Positions 27,076 to 35,706 of a stretch of DNA of 64,000 nt are shown one piece after another. This stretch comes from Alphaproteobacteria bacterium. GTDB lineage: Bacteria > Pseudomonadota > Alphaproteobacteria > Micavibrionales > Micavibrionaceae. Where the stretch lies: positions 1 to 64,000 of the forward strand of contig JAOUOR010000001.1 of assembly GCA_029880245.1 (NCBI GenBank), written 5' to 3'. Numbering within the stretch: the stretch's first letter is position 1; every line of letters starts with the position of its first letter. The translations under genes and the position numbers were made by a program. Under the pieces are notes generated by a model. That model saw only the letters and a program-made list of their open reading frames with translations. It was not told where the DNA came from and did no database searches.

Positions 27076-27744
27076 TTATGAATCCCCGCGCAATGATTTT
27101 ATATGGTCTGCATAGTGAGCGGGTCCGTCTTTGAAAACGGCAGTGCCGGCGACCAGAACATTGGCACCGGCTTTGATAACTTGTTTCGCTGTCTCGGGGT
27201 TGATTCCGCCATCAACCTGTAGATCTATATTGCGTCCGGTTGCTTTGATCATTTTGCGGGCATCGGCGATCTTATCCAGTAGAGGGATAAAGCTTTGTCC
27301 GCCAAATCCCGGATTAACCGTCATAATCAGGATCAAATCAACATCATTCATAACATGCTTGATAGACTCAATGGGTGTGTGCGGGTTCAGGGATACACCG
27401 CATTTCACGCCTTTGGATCTGATATGCTGCAGCGTGCGGTGAAGATGCGGCCCTGCCTCGACATGTGCCGTTATGATATCCGCGCCGGCATTTGCGAAAT
27501 CATCAATCAGCGGATCAACAGGGGTAATCATCAAATGAACATCGAAAGTTTTTTTGCTGCACTTGCGGATTGATTTTACCACAGGCGCACCGAAGGTCAG
27601 GTTCGGGACAAAATGTCCGTCCATAACATCAATGTGAATATAATCCGCGCCTGCTTTGTCAATCGCAGCAACTTCCTCGCCCAGAATCGAGAAATCGGCG
27701 GAGAGGATAGACGGGGCAATCAGGATATTATTGGAGGCGGCCAT
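27076..27744 (-). CDS. rpe: Ribulose-phosphate 3-epimerase
   Basis: This TIM-barrel enzyme interconverts ribulose-5-phosphate and xylulose-5-phosphate in the pentose phosphate pathway. The 222-aa protein has the family motifs [17 protein letters not shown] (metal ligands His and Asp), [15 protein letters not shown] and the second catalytic Asp in LQVDGGI. It is first in the run with the heparinase-like gene and radA. Confidence 0.95.
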   Translation of the reverse strand: MAASNNILIAPSILSADFSILGEEVAAIDKAGADYIHIDVMDGHFVPNLTFGAPVVKSIRKCSKKTFDVHLMITPVDPLIDDFANAGADIITAHVEAGPHLHRTLQHIRSKGVKCGVSLNPHTPIESIKHVMNDVDLILIMTVNPGFGGQSFIPLLDKIADARKMIKATGRNIDLQVDGGINPETAKQVIKAGANVLVAGTAVFKDGPAHYADHIKSLRGDS

Positions 27745-27989
27745 AATTTTACGCTTTACTTTAGTGTGTCACTTTTATCAGATGTTTTGAACATATGCGA
27801 GAACCGCATAGTTACTGCAGAAGAAATTTACGTCTCAAACTATAGCAGATAAGCGCTTTTATATCTATAGGAGATTGTAACGCCGCTGTGATTATTTATG
27901 AGGCGGATAAATAATAATTTGTACTTAAGGGAAGATGGGGCTATGTTTGGTGTCTTAATGTTAGATGTATAAAGGCAGGTCTTAAGGTC

Positions 27990-28859
27990 ATGAATAACAC
28001 TCTTTTTTCTCCCAAGTCAATTTTAATGCTGGGCTTTGCGGCGTTTATGTTTGCTGCTGCTCCGGTTGCTGCGCAGGATACGCAGGAAGTTATACCCGAA
28101 TTGCCAGAGCCAATACAGAATTTGGTCAATGAAGGGGCGCAGATTCGTTATTTGGGGCGTGATTTGGGCGTTGATGGCTGGATTGCGGTTAAAAACGGGC
28201 GGGAGCAGTTTTTCTATGTTTTACCAAGTGGGCAGGCTTTTTTATCCGGTATCTTGTTTGACGGTAAAGGCAAAGCGATAACCCATGAGCAGGTTCGCCG
28301 TCTTCAGGCTCAGGGCGATGAGACGATCAATGCTCTGGCGGCTGATAATGCTTATGAAGCTGAGCAGGCCGAGGAAAGGAAACAAAAATACGAGTTTAAA
28401 ACCCCGTCCGAGCAGCTTTATTGGGATGTGGAAAACAGCAACTGGATTCCAGTGGGGCTTGCAGGAACGCCGGTGCTTTATGCTTTTGTCGATCCGCAAT
28501 GCCCGCATTGTCATCGCATGATGAGTGCGCTGCGTGAGCAGATTGAAGCCGGTAAAGCGCAAGTGCGATTGATTCCTGTGGGTCTAAGGCCGGAAACCAA
28601 GTCACAGGCAGCATTTTTGCTGGCATCGCCTGATCCTGCGCAAACATGGTGGCGTCATCTGGATGATATTAAGAAATTACCAGCCAAGCAGGAAATCAGC
28701 ACTCAGGGCGTAGAGCGTAACTTGATGGTGATGACCACATGGAAGCTGAGCGCTACGCCATTGGTTGTGTATCGCGGTAAAGATCAAAAGGTTAAAATTA
28801 TTCAAGGTAATCCCAAGGATATTGAGGCTTTGATTAATGATCTGGGCGCGCGCAGCTAG
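27990..28859 (+). CDS. Periplasmic thioredoxin-fold protein, DsbG/DsbC-like
   Basis: A 289-aa protein with a signal peptide (cleavage probably after AAPVAAQ, residue 29). An N-terminal dimerisation-like domain (about 35-110) and a thioredoxin domain follow, with the redox motif CPHC at 171-174 within FVDPQCPHCHRM. The cis-proline segment is LSATPLVV. The architecture matches DsbC/DsbG disulfide isomerases, sometimes found with secretion systems. It is preceded by 245 nt of noncoding DNA and followed after 3 nt by structured repeat copy C. Confidence 0.82.
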   Translation: MNNTLFSPKSILMLGFAAFMFAAAPVAAQDTQEVIPELPEPIQNLVNEGAQIRYLGRDLGVDGWIAVKNGREQFFYVLPSGQAFLSGILFDGKGKAITHEQVRRLQAQGDETINALAADNAYEAEQAEERKQKYEFKTPSEQLYWDVENSNWIPVGLAGTPVLYAFVDPQCPHCHRMMSALREQIEAGKAQVRLIPVGLRPETKSQAAFLLASPDPAQTWWRHLDDIKKLPAKQEISTQGVERNLMVMTTWKLSATPLVVYRGKDQKVKIIQGNPKDIEALINDLGARS

Positions 28860-28862
28860 TTT

Positions 28863-28963
28863 TAGTCATTCCCATTTATCTTTGCACAGCGTTATTCGTC
28901 ACTCACGTATGTTATATACGCTTCGCTCCTCATGCCTTGTGCAAAAATAAAGCGAAACGACTA
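28863..28963 (+). repeat. Structured hairpin repeat, copy C
   Basis: A 101-bp element from TAGTCATTCC to GCGAAACGACTA. The middle stem is TTTGCAC/GTGCAAA and the apical hairpin CGTAT-GTTAT-ATACG. Loops read GCGTTATTCGTC and CTTCGCTCCTCATGCC. It begins 3 nt after the stop codon of the Dsb-like gene, so it would form its 3' end. It is closest to copy F. Confidence 0.88.
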
Positions 28964-28991
28964 TAGTTGTTTTCAGTTTGAATCACATCTC

Positions 28992-29150
28992 CGTCATTCC
29001 CGACAAGTGAAGCAAAGCTGAACGCTGATCGGGAATCCAGCATATGAGGTGTGCAAGCTTTGCTTGCATGCTTTACTGGATCCCCGCTGTTTAATCCTCT
29101 TACGCTCTTTAGAGCTTCAGATTAGAGCTTCAGAGGACGCGGGAATGACG
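28992..29150. repeat. GTCATTCCCG-type inverted repeat unit
   Basis: CGTCATTCCCG at the left and CGGGAATGACG at the right bound 159 bp that includes nested palindromes (GCAAGCTTTGCTTGC; CTTTAGAGCTTCAGATTAGAGCTTCAG, the latter a near-direct repeat). With structured repeat copy C it fills the 327-nt gap between the Dsb-like gene and pyk, and no gene is visible in that gap. Confidence 0.75.
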
Positions 29151-29186
29151 ATAAGAGAAAATATATTTAGATTGCTATGCTTTAAC

Positions 29187-30605
29187 TTATTCCACTTTTG
29201 CAATTCTGAGAATATTTGTGCTGCCCTTTACCCCAAAAGGCATACCGGCAGTCATAATAAATCGCTCGCCTTTTTTGATAAACCCTCTTTCTTGCGCAAT
29301 GGCGGCGGCGTGTCTTGCCGGTCCGGTGAAGTCTTCTATGTCGGCTTCATTATGTATGGCATGAACGCCGTAAGACAGGCTTAGGCGTCGTGCGACATCC
29401 AGATTCGGTGTCAGGCATAAAATCGGAACTTCCGGTCTTTGCCGTGCAGTCCTCAGGGCGGTGGCCCCCGAGTTTGTGTAATTGACGATCAAAACGGCTT
29501 CGACATCCTGCGCGACATAATAAGCTGCGGTAGTGATAGCGTCAGATGGCGTATTGAGCGCATCGGGTCGGGCTGCTTCCATCATGTCGAGATAATCCTC
29601 ATCTTCTTCTGTTTTGCGGATGATGCGATCCATCATTTCAACGGCTTGAACAGGATATTGACCTGCGGCGGTTTCAGCCGAGAGCATAACGCAATCTGTT
29701 CCATCATAAACAGCTGTGGCGACATCCGAGGCCTCGGCGCGTGTGGGCTGAGGGTTTGTAATCATGGATTCCAGCATCTGGGTGGCGACCACAACAGGCT
29801 TGCCTTTGTCACGCACTGTCTTAATGACGTCCTTTTGTACCGAAGGTACATTTTCCGGCGGGATTTCAACGCCCAGATCGCCGCGGGCCAGCATAATTCC
29901 ATCGGCTAGTTCAATAATATCTTCGAGTTGAATAAGGGCTGATGGCTTTTCAATTTTTACCATGAGCGCTGCGCGGTCTTTTATCAGGTCTTTGGCTTCA
30001 AGCACATCTTCGGGTTTTTGGACAAAGCTCTGCGCGATCCAATCTACGTTCATCTCCAGTGCGGCTTCGAGGTCTTTTTTGTCCTTATTGGTCAGGGCCG
30101 GAATAGGCAGGATAATGCCCGGGATGTTAAAACCCTTATTATTGCTCAGGCTGTTTCCTGCTGTGACAATGCCTTCCAGGTAATCTTTCCCTTGTTTCTT
30201 AATTTCGATATGGACTTTGCCGTCATCAAGCAGGATTTTATTTCCGGTGGACAAAACGGATATCACTTCGGGATGGGGCAGGTAAACGCGCGTCTCATCG
30301 CCTTCTTCAGGGTTCGAATCAAAGCGGAAGCTTTGTCCTTTTTCCAAGGCGACCTTGCCATTTTTAAATGTACCGATTCTTAATTTGGGCCCTTGCATGT
30401 CGGCCATAATACCAATGGCGTGATTACACTCTTTTTCGATTTTACGAATTATTTCAAGAACGTGCCTGTGATCTTCATGCTTTCCATGAGAGAAATTCAG
30501 GCGAAATATATCAACGCCCGCCTCGAAAAGCTTGCGGATCATATCTTCATTGTTGCTGGCTGGTCCTAAAGTGGCCAGAATTTTGGTTTTTCTGTTACGA
30601 TTCAT
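29187..30605 (-). CDS. pyk: Pyruvate kinase
   Basis: A 472-aa glycolytic enzyme converting phosphoenolpyruvate and ADP to pyruvate and ATP. Motifs: TKILATLGPAS at the start, FRLNFSHG, MVKIEKPSA with the catalytic Lys, and LARGDLGVEIP near residue 240. The C-terminal domain (GATALRTARQRPEVPI) is complete. A sigma-70-type promoter is visible about 100 nt upstream. Convergent with the repeats after the Dsb-like gene. Confidence 0.95.
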   Translation of the reverse strand: MNRNRKTKILATLGPASNNEDMIRKLFEAGVDIFRLNFSHGKHEDHRHVLEIIRKIEKECNHAIGIMADMQGPKLRIGTFKNGKVALEKGQSFRFDSNPEEGDETRVYLPHPEVISVLSTGNKILLDDGKVHIEIKKQGKDYLEGIVTAGNSLSNNKGFNIPGIILPIPALTNKDKKDLEAALEMNVDWIAQSFVQKPEDVLEAKDLIKDRAALMVKIEKPSALIQLEDIIELADGIMLARGDLGVEIPPENVPSVQKDVIKTVRDKGKPVVVATQMLESMITNPQPTRAEASDVATAVYDGTDCVMLSAETAAGQYPVQAVEMMDRIIRKTEEDEDYLDMMEAARPDALNTPSDAITTAAYYVAQDVEAVLIVNYTNSGATALRTARQRPEVPILCLTPNLDVARRLSLSYGVHAIHNEADIEDFTGPARHAAAIAQERGFIKKGERFIMTAGMPFGVKGSTNILRIAKVE

Positions 30606-30701
30606 CTATGGATTGATTCCCTGTTTTTGACTTTGATAAGTTCTAGTGCATTTTTCCTAGGATTCTAGCAGAAATTAAGCAAAACAACAGAGGCTTTTTT
30701 G

Positions 30702-30730
30702 TCATATGCCTGTCAATATATAGCTGTCAA
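30702..30730 (-). promoter_or_regulatory. Probable pyk promoter
   Basis: On the minus strand TTGACA (30725-30730) and ATATGA (30702-30707) are separated by 17 nt. Transcription would start near 30695, giving a leader of about 90 nt. A second TTGACA lies at 30711-30716, so tandem promoters are possible. Confidence 0.5.
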
Positions 30731-30876
30731 TTAATGTGTTTTTTTGAAATAAAATTACTTTTTAAAAAAAGTCACAAGGGGATAAAGAAGCGGATATGTT
30801 GCTTTTATTTATAAAAAACAAAGCGTTCGATAGCAGTGAATATTTTTTTAGGAATAAATTCTATTTGGCGCAATAT

Positions 30877-30922
30877 ACGAGATATAGTATGTTACTAATC
30901 AATTAATCACAACAGATTGTGT
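30877..30922. promoter_or_regulatory. Paired NrdR-box-like sites upstream of nrdA
   Basis: TCACAACAGATTGTGT (30907-30922) agrees with the NrdR consensus ACACWATATATWGTGT at about 13 of 16 positions. ACGAGATATAGTATGT (30877-30892) agrees at about 11. Their starts are 30 nt apart, close to three helical turns, the usual spacing for cooperative NrdR binding. Repression by NrdR when dATP is high is inferred. Confidence 0.55.
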
Positions 30923-30998
30923 TGTGGTCATTCCATAATTGTCATTCCTTTAATTTTCGTTAGAGCGAATACCAATAATATTTTTAGGAGATAAGTCC

Positions 30999-32825
30999 AT
31001 GTTTGACGTTGCGCAAATGGAAAGAGGTCACCGTGTCCAGATTGACCGTTCCAGAGATGAGAATCTGACAGAGTTTGGTAAGGCAACGCTCAAGGATCGC
31101 TATTTGATGCCCGAAGAGCAATATCAGGATATCTTTGCCCGTAACGCGATGTATTACGCAGATAATAATGAGCATGCCCAGCGTATCTATGATTATATTT
31201 CCAAGCTTTGGTTTATGCCTTCAACACCTATTCTTTCTAATGGCGGGACCAGCCGGGGTCTGCCGATTTCATGTTTTTTGAATGAGACAGGTGATTCTCT
31301 TGAAAATATTGTGTCTCTTTGGAATGAGAATGTCTGGCTTGCTTCATTGGGTGGCGGTATCGGTTCTTATTGGGGGAATGTTCGTTCCATCGGCGAGAAA
31401 GTCGGGCGTAATGGCAAGACTTCCGGTATTGTACCTTTTATCCGCGTGATGGACTCACTGACGCTGGCGATTTCCCAAGGAAGCTTGCGCAGAGGGTCTG
31501 CGGCAATTTATCTGCCTGTCTGGCATCCGGAGATTGAAGAATTTGTCGAGATCAGAAGGCCAACAGGCGGTGATCCGAATCGTAAGGCTCTGAATTTGCA
31601 TCATGGTGTGCTTATTCCAAACCGCTTTATGCAGGCAGTAGAAAATGACGAGGAATGGGCGCTGCGCTCTCCGAAAGATAATGCTGTGGTTGACAAGGTA
31701 AATGCACGTGATTTGTGGATTCGCCTGCTAACAGCGCGCATTGAAACAGGCGAGCCTTATTTTGTCTTTATTGATCATGTGAATGATGCGATTCCCGATC
31801 ATCATAAAATGGCGGGGCTGAATGTGAAGATGTCCAATCTTTGCTCCGAGATTACCTTGCCGACCGGTGAGGACCATTTGGGCAATGAGCGGACGGCTGT
31901 GTGTTGTCTGTCCTCGCTTAATCTCGAAAAATTCGATGAATGGCAGGGCCATCCAACCTTTATTGAAGATGTCATGCGCTTCCTTGATAATGTCCTTTCC
32001 GACTTTATCGAAAAAGCTCCCGATTCCATGAAGCGTGCGAAATATGCCGCCATGCGTGAGCGCTCGGTGGGTCTTGGCGTTATGGGTTTCCACTCCTTCT
32101 TGCAATCGAAAATGATTCCAATGGAAGGTGTGATGGCCAAAGTGTGGAACCGCCGTATGTTTCAACATATCAAGCGTCAGGCTGATGATGCTTCTGTTAA
32201 GCTTGCGCATGAGCGCGGTGCTTGCCCTGATGCGGCGGATTACGGTGTAATGGAGCGGTTTTCCAATAAAATGGCGATTGCGCCTACGGCCTCGATCTCC
32301 ATTATATGTGGCGGTGCTTCACCGGGGATTGAGCCGATTGCGGCCAATGCCTATACGCATAAAACTCTGTCCGGTTCTTTCCCTGTGCGGAATAAATACC
32401 TTAAGGCGCTGCTCGCAGAAAAGGGCATTGATAATGACGACACATGGAGCTCGATCTTTACCAATGAAGGCTCGGTCCAGCATTTGGAAGAGCTTACTCA
32501 GGAAGAAAAAGATGTCTTTAAAACGGCATTTGAAATTGACCAGCGCTGGATTATCGAGCATGCAGGGGACCGCACACCCTTTGTTTGTCAGGCGCAAAGT
32601 GTCAATGTGTTCTTGCCCGCCAATGTGCATAAGGCTGACCTTCACCGGATTCACTGGGATGCGTGGAAGAAGGGTCTCAAATCCTTGTATTACTGCCGAT
32701 CAAAGTCGATCCAGCGCGCGGAGAGCGATGCTTCGTGGAAGCGTACTCAGGCCGATGATGCAAGAACTGCGGCCGCTGCCGAGGCAGAGGCTAATAAGTA
32801 TGAAGAATGCCTTGCCTGCCAATAG
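30999..32825 (+). CDS. nrdA: Ribonucleoside-diphosphate reductase, alpha subunit (class Ia)
   Basis: The large subunit reduces ribonucleoside diphosphates to deoxy forms using the radical from NrdB. This 608-aa version is shorter than E. coli NrdA (about 760 aa) and lacks the N-terminal ATP-cone, as in several alphaproteobacteria. Active-site elements are present: PISCFLNETGDS (first thiol), NLCSEITLP (Asn, Cys and Glu) and AVCCLSSLN (second thiol). The C-terminal ECLACQ pair passes electrons from thioredoxin. Its stop codon is the first triplet of structured repeat copy D. A leader with two NrdR-like boxes lies upstream. Confidence 0.95.
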   Translation: MFDVAQMERGHRVQIDRSRDENLTEFGKATLKDRYLMPEEQYQDIFARNAMYYADNNEHAQRIYDYISKLWFMPSTPILSNGGTSRGLPISCFLNETGDSLENIVSLWNENVWLASLGGGIGSYWGNVRSIGEKVGRNGKTSGIVPFIRVMDSLTLAISQGSLRRGSAAIYLPVWHPEIEEFVEIRRPTGGDPNRKALNLHHGVLIPNRFMQAVENDEEWALRSPKDNAVVDKVNARDLWIRLLTARIETGEPYFVFIDHVNDAIPDHHKMAGLNVKMSNLCSEITLPTGEDHLGNERTAVCCLSSLNLEKFDEWQGHPTFIEDVMRFLDNVLSDFIEKAPDSMKRAKYAAMRERSVGLGVMGFHSFLQSKMIPMEGVMAKVWNRRMFQHIKRQADDASVKLAHERGACPDAADYGVMERFSNKMAIAPTASISIICGGASPGIEPIAANAYTHKTLSGSFPVRNKYLKALLAEKGIDNDDTWSSIFTNEGSVQHLEELTQEEKDVFKTAFEIDQRWIIEHAGDRTPFVCQAQSVNVFLPANVHKADLHRIHWDAWKKGLKSLYYCRSKSIQRAESDASWKRTQADDARTAAAAEAEANKYEECLACQ

Positions 32826-32933
32826 TCTTTTGTCTTTAAACTCTGGACTGCGTTACTCGTCGCTCACATATGTTTATATGTTTCGCTCCTCGTGCCTAAC
32901 CAGAGTTTAAATCCATTTGACTATGAATTTGAG
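32823..32933 (+). repeat. Structured hairpin repeat, copy D
   Basis: A 111-bp element whose first three bases are the nrdA stop codon TAG. Arms are TAGTC/GACTA; the middle stem AAACTCTGG/CCAGAGTTT is perfect, and the apical hairpin is CATAT-GTTT-ATATG. Loops are CTGCGTTACTCGTCGCTCA and TTTCGCTCCTCGTGCC. It forms the 3' untranslated region of nrdA, ahead of a terminator. Confidence 0.87.
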
Positions 32934-32948
32934 TAACTCCTCTTTTTT

Positions 32949-32988
32949 AAAGGCGCTCTTTTGATAAAAAGGGAGCCTTATGTTTTTT
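32949..32988 (+). terminator. Probable nrdA terminator
   Basis: AAAGGCGCTC and GGGAGCCTT form an interrupted stem with a 12-nt loop, followed by ATGTTTTTT. It lies 124 nt after the nrdA stop, beyond structured repeat copy D. Confidence 0.55.
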
Positions 32989-32994
32989 CGGCAC

Positions 32995-33179
32995 TGTCAT
33001 TCCGACCGACTGGAAGGGAGTGGAGGAATCATAATGGGGTTGGATTTTCTTTATAACCGCAGATGAACACGGATAGACGTAAATTCTCTCTTGCATCCTG
33101 ACGAAAGTCAGGATCCCTTTACCATCCTTGCCAGATCCTGATTGACATCAGGATGCGTATGCAGGCGTCATAAATGACG
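32995..33179. repeat. Composite repeat region downstream of nrdA
   Basis: It begins with TGTCATTCCGACC and AGTGGAGGAATCATA, as in the unit at 22041. It continues through ACCGCAGATGAACACGGAT, a motif resembling a dispersed repeat seen in many bacterial genomes. It then has inverted segments GCATCCTGACGAAAGTCAGG and CCTGATTGACATCAGGATGC and ends at AAATGACGG. Between nrdA and the methyltransferase, from 32826 to 33719, I see only repeats and no supported gene. Confidence 0.6.
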
Positions 33180-33262
33180 GTACTCTTGACAAGGTGGGAA
33201 TATTATCCTAATATGTCGGCATGTTTATGTTTGCAAACACCCAAGCCCCACCCGAACCCGAA

Positions 33263-33382
33263 CGTTATTACACGCCTGTTATACGCTTTATGCGTGTGAC
33301 CTGTGCGTGTAATCCATATGCTGGATTTATGGATTGTACGGATTACATGGATAAACCATGTAACAGGCAAGCCGTCAATGAC
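33263..33382. repeat. Degenerate twin-hairpin repeat
   Basis: ATTACACGC...GCGTGTAAT and ATTACATGG...CCATGTAA form two hairpins, ending in GTCAATGACG. The order and spacer (CCATATGCTGG then ATTGTACGG) resemble the compact copy at 15714. A 121-codon open frame crosses it but shows no protein-like features. Confidence 0.6.
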
Positions 33383-33719
33383 GATAATATTCTAAAGGTG
33401 TTTTCTATTAACACATTGAAAAAACACAATAAAATCAAAATAACGAAAATGAAACGTTACGAACAAACTATTGGATTACGGGACGAAAATTCTTTAAAAC
33501 GCACAAGCAAACTAGACAGAAATTTTTTAAAGCGCGAAAACGAACTATACAAACCGGCAAGGTGGCAGGAATCGGGATTAAAGTGAAGGATATGAATTTA
33601 TTAAGTAAATCAATGGTTTATATGTGAAAAAGAGGATAGCTTTTATGAGCATGGCTGTTCTTCACTTGCTTTTTTTATTTCTTAATTTACATTCGGGATG
33701 TCAAAACAGGAAGAAAAAC

Positions 33720-34574
33720 ATGCCGAAATGGGCGTTTAAGATAGCTGTGAAATTGGTTTTGGGGCGTGTTCCCTATCGGCATACTATACTCAAAAAGCTT
33801 GGCATATTCAGACATGGGAAAATGGAGGATATCGATTATGCTCTGCGCGTGTTTCAAAAGCATATAAATTGGGCCTATCCGGATGGTATGCCGCCAAATC
33901 TGATCCTGCTGGAACTGGGACCCGGCGATAGCTTAGTCAGTGCCCTCATTGCGAAATCCTATGGTGCGGAAAAAATATATCATGTCGATATTGGCGCTTA
34001 TGCGGAACAAGACGTAGAGTTATACAGGAAATTTGCAGAGCAATTACGCGCGAAAGGCCTTGATTCACCTGATCTGAGCGAAACACAGACAATGCAGGAT
34101 GTTATGGAGATTTGCGGATCGGTTTATATGGTAAAAGGGCTGGAGTCACTCAAGAAAATTCCATCTGACTCGGTAGATTTTATCTGGTCGCATTCCGTGG
34201 TTGAGCACATTCGCAAAAGGGAATTTAGGGCAATTATGCTGGAATTAAGCAGGATCGTGAAGTTTGATGGTAGAGTTTCCCATAATGTTGATTTGCAGGA
34301 CCATTTGGAGAAAAAGCTCAATAATTTACGGTTTTCAGACAGATTTTGGGAAAATGACATAGTAGCAGATTCGGGGTTTTATACTAATCGCTTAAGATAC
34401 ACACAAAGTCTTGATCTTATGAAAAATTCAGGGTTTTCCGTTTTAAATACAGAAACCGGTAAATGGGAGAGCATACCGACGCCTAGGGAAAAGCTGCATC
34501 ATATGTTTCGAGATTTTGATGATGAAGAGTTAAAGATTAGAACTTACAGGGTTTTACTCGAAAAGGCAGCTTAG
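33720..34574 (+). CDS. SAM-dependent methyltransferase
   Basis: From the ATG at 33720 (preceded by AGGAAG) the protein is 284 aa. It has a class I methyltransferase core: motif I ILLELGPGDSLVSAL, a motif II-like IYHVDIG, and VDFIWSHSVVEHI with the acidic/His pair common in methyltransferase-11-type enzymes. The N-terminus (KLVLGRVPYRHTILKKLGIFRHG) resembles proteins found in polysaccharide or glycolipid clusters. The frame is open back to 33624, but that adds a hydrophobic stretch unlike the family, so the later start is chosen. Substrate unknown. Confidence 0.78.
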   Translation: MPKWAFKIAVKLVLGRVPYRHTILKKLGIFRHGKMEDIDYALRVFQKHINWAYPDGMPPNLILLELGPGDSLVSALIAKSYGAEKIYHVDIGAYAEQDVELYRKFAEQLRAKGLDSPDLSETQTMQDVMEICGSVYMVKGLESLKKIPSDSVDFIWSHSVVEHIRKREFRAIMLELSRIVKFDGRVSHNVDLQDHLEKKLNNLRFSDRFWENDIVADSGFYTNRLRYTQSLDLMKNSGFSVLNTETGKWESIPTPREKLHHMFRDFDDEELKIRTYRVLLEKAA

Positions 34575-34644
34575 GTAATTATGTAACTTCTTCTATTCAT
34601 GATCGAATAGTGCAGAGATACCCAATAATGTTTAAGAGGGCGAT

Positions 34645-35223
34645 ATGAGGTATTTTATGATGTTACTGGCAGTAGTTTTTACTGGGGCAATCGCGTTTTA
34701 TGCGGTGATGGCTGTGGGTTCGGTGAAGACTGCGGCTGGTGAGGCGGCGATGAGTGAGCCAATGAAGGAGCAAGACGAGATGAAAAAAGAGCTAAGTCCA
34801 ATGCAGTATCATGTGACACAAGAAGGCGGCACAGAGGCTCCGTTCCAAAATGAATATTGGGATAATCACGAAGAGGGTATCTATGTTGATGTGGTGTCCG
34901 GCGAGCCTTTATTTTCTTCTACGGATAAATTCGATAGCGGGTCGGGTTGGCCAAGCTTTACCAAACCTATTGAAAATAAATCCGTGACCGAGAAAGAGGA
35001 CCGCGCGCTGTTTATGATTCGCACTGAAGTCAGATCATCTCAGGCAGATTCTCATTTAGGTCATGTTTTCGAAGATGGACCGAAGGATAAGGGCGGCCTG
35101 AGATATTGCATCAATTCCGCATCGTTGCGTTTTATACAAAAAGCGGATATGGAGAAGGAAGGATATGGCTCATATCTTTCTTTGTTCGGCGATGGAGAGT
35201 CAAAGCAAAGCACGTCTGAGTAA
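34645..35223 (+). CDS. msrB: Peptide-methionine (R)-S-oxide reductase, exported form
   Basis: MsrB reduces methionine-R-sulfoxide in proteins. Residues 1-25 form a signal anchor or signal peptide, so the enzyme should act in the periplasm. The MsrB fold spans about 48-185, with [18 protein letters not shown] and the catalytic Cys155 in [11 protein letters not shown]. The two CXXC pairs that bind zinc in many MsrB are absent ([10 protein letters not shown] lacks the cysteines), and Cys155 is the only cysteine, so recycling must be by an outside thiol. The stop codon overlaps the start of the broken zur-like remnant. Confidence 0.92.
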   Translation: MRYFMMLLAVVFTGAIAFYAVMAVGSVKTAAGEAAMSEPMKEQDEMKKELSPMQYHVTQEGGTEAPFQNEYWDNHEEGIYVDVVSGEPLFSSTDKFDSGSGWPSFTKPIENKSVTEKEDRALFMIRTEVRSSQADSHLGHVFEDGPKDKGGLRYCINSASLRFIQKADMEKEGYGSYLSLFGDGESKQSTSE

Positions 35224-35508
35224 TGAACTATACCGCCCCAAAAGCCGCCCACGGCCTATCGTGCCCTTGAATTCCTGAGCGGACATGGCTTTATTCACCG
35301 CATCGAATCGCTTAATGCTTATGTTGTGTGCCATGAAAATCACAAGCATGAAGGCGGGCAATTTCTGATTTGTGATTCTTGCGGTGCTGTGGAGGAGATC
35401 CATCTTTGCTCTATGCCGTCTTCTTTGCAGGAAAAAGTCAAAGATCAGGATTTTACGCTTCATCACTGGAATGTTGAAGTTCATGGTTCCTGTGAGAGTT
35501 GTGCTTAA
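35223..35508 (+). pseudogene. 5'-truncated, frameshifted Zur/Fur-family regulator remnant
   Basis: Translation of 35244-35508 gives TAYRALEFLSGHGFIHRIES, then the Fur-family metal-binding half: CHENHKHEGGQFLICDSCGAVEE and a final CESC. This is the second part of a Zur-like protein. The N-terminal 60-70 residues with most of the winged-helix DNA-binding domain are missing: upstream lies the msrB stop. A short ATG frame at 35223 reads NYTAPKAA, which fits the preceding Zur segment but is out of frame by one base, so there is also a frameshift. It is probably a relic left by a deletion joining msrB to the gene. Confidence 0.75.
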
Positions 35509-35531
35509 TGATGTTGAAAAAACCTTATAAG

Positions 35532-35579
35532 TCACAATATATAGTATTTATATAGGAAAAATTCATCTATATATAGATT
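35532..35579. promoter_or_regulatory. Paired NrdR boxes upstream of nrdB
   Basis: TCACAATATATAGTAT (35532-35547) matches the NrdR consensus at about 14 of 16 positions. CATCTATATATAGATT (35564-35579) keeps the central CTATATATAG. The starts are 32 nt apart, about three helical turns. NrdR boxes upstream of both nrdA and nrdB suggest the separated subunits are still co-regulated. Confidence 0.7.
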
Positions 35580-35706
35580 TATCGCTTTTTGCGATAAGTT
35601 CTCATTTATCCCCGTAATTCATTTTTGTTTTTTGATTAGGACTCGCAAAACCAGAAAGGTGGATTACACTTCTATTAACCCGAATCGAAAAACTAAGGAG
35701 TAAAAA

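Noticed and set aside
33221..33586. An open frame of 121 codons between nrdA and the methyltransferase.
   Set aside because: It runs through the degenerate twin-hairpin repeat and is Cys/Asn/Lys-rich without any protein-like pattern; no Shine-Dalgarno is present. It is more likely an accident of repeat sequence.
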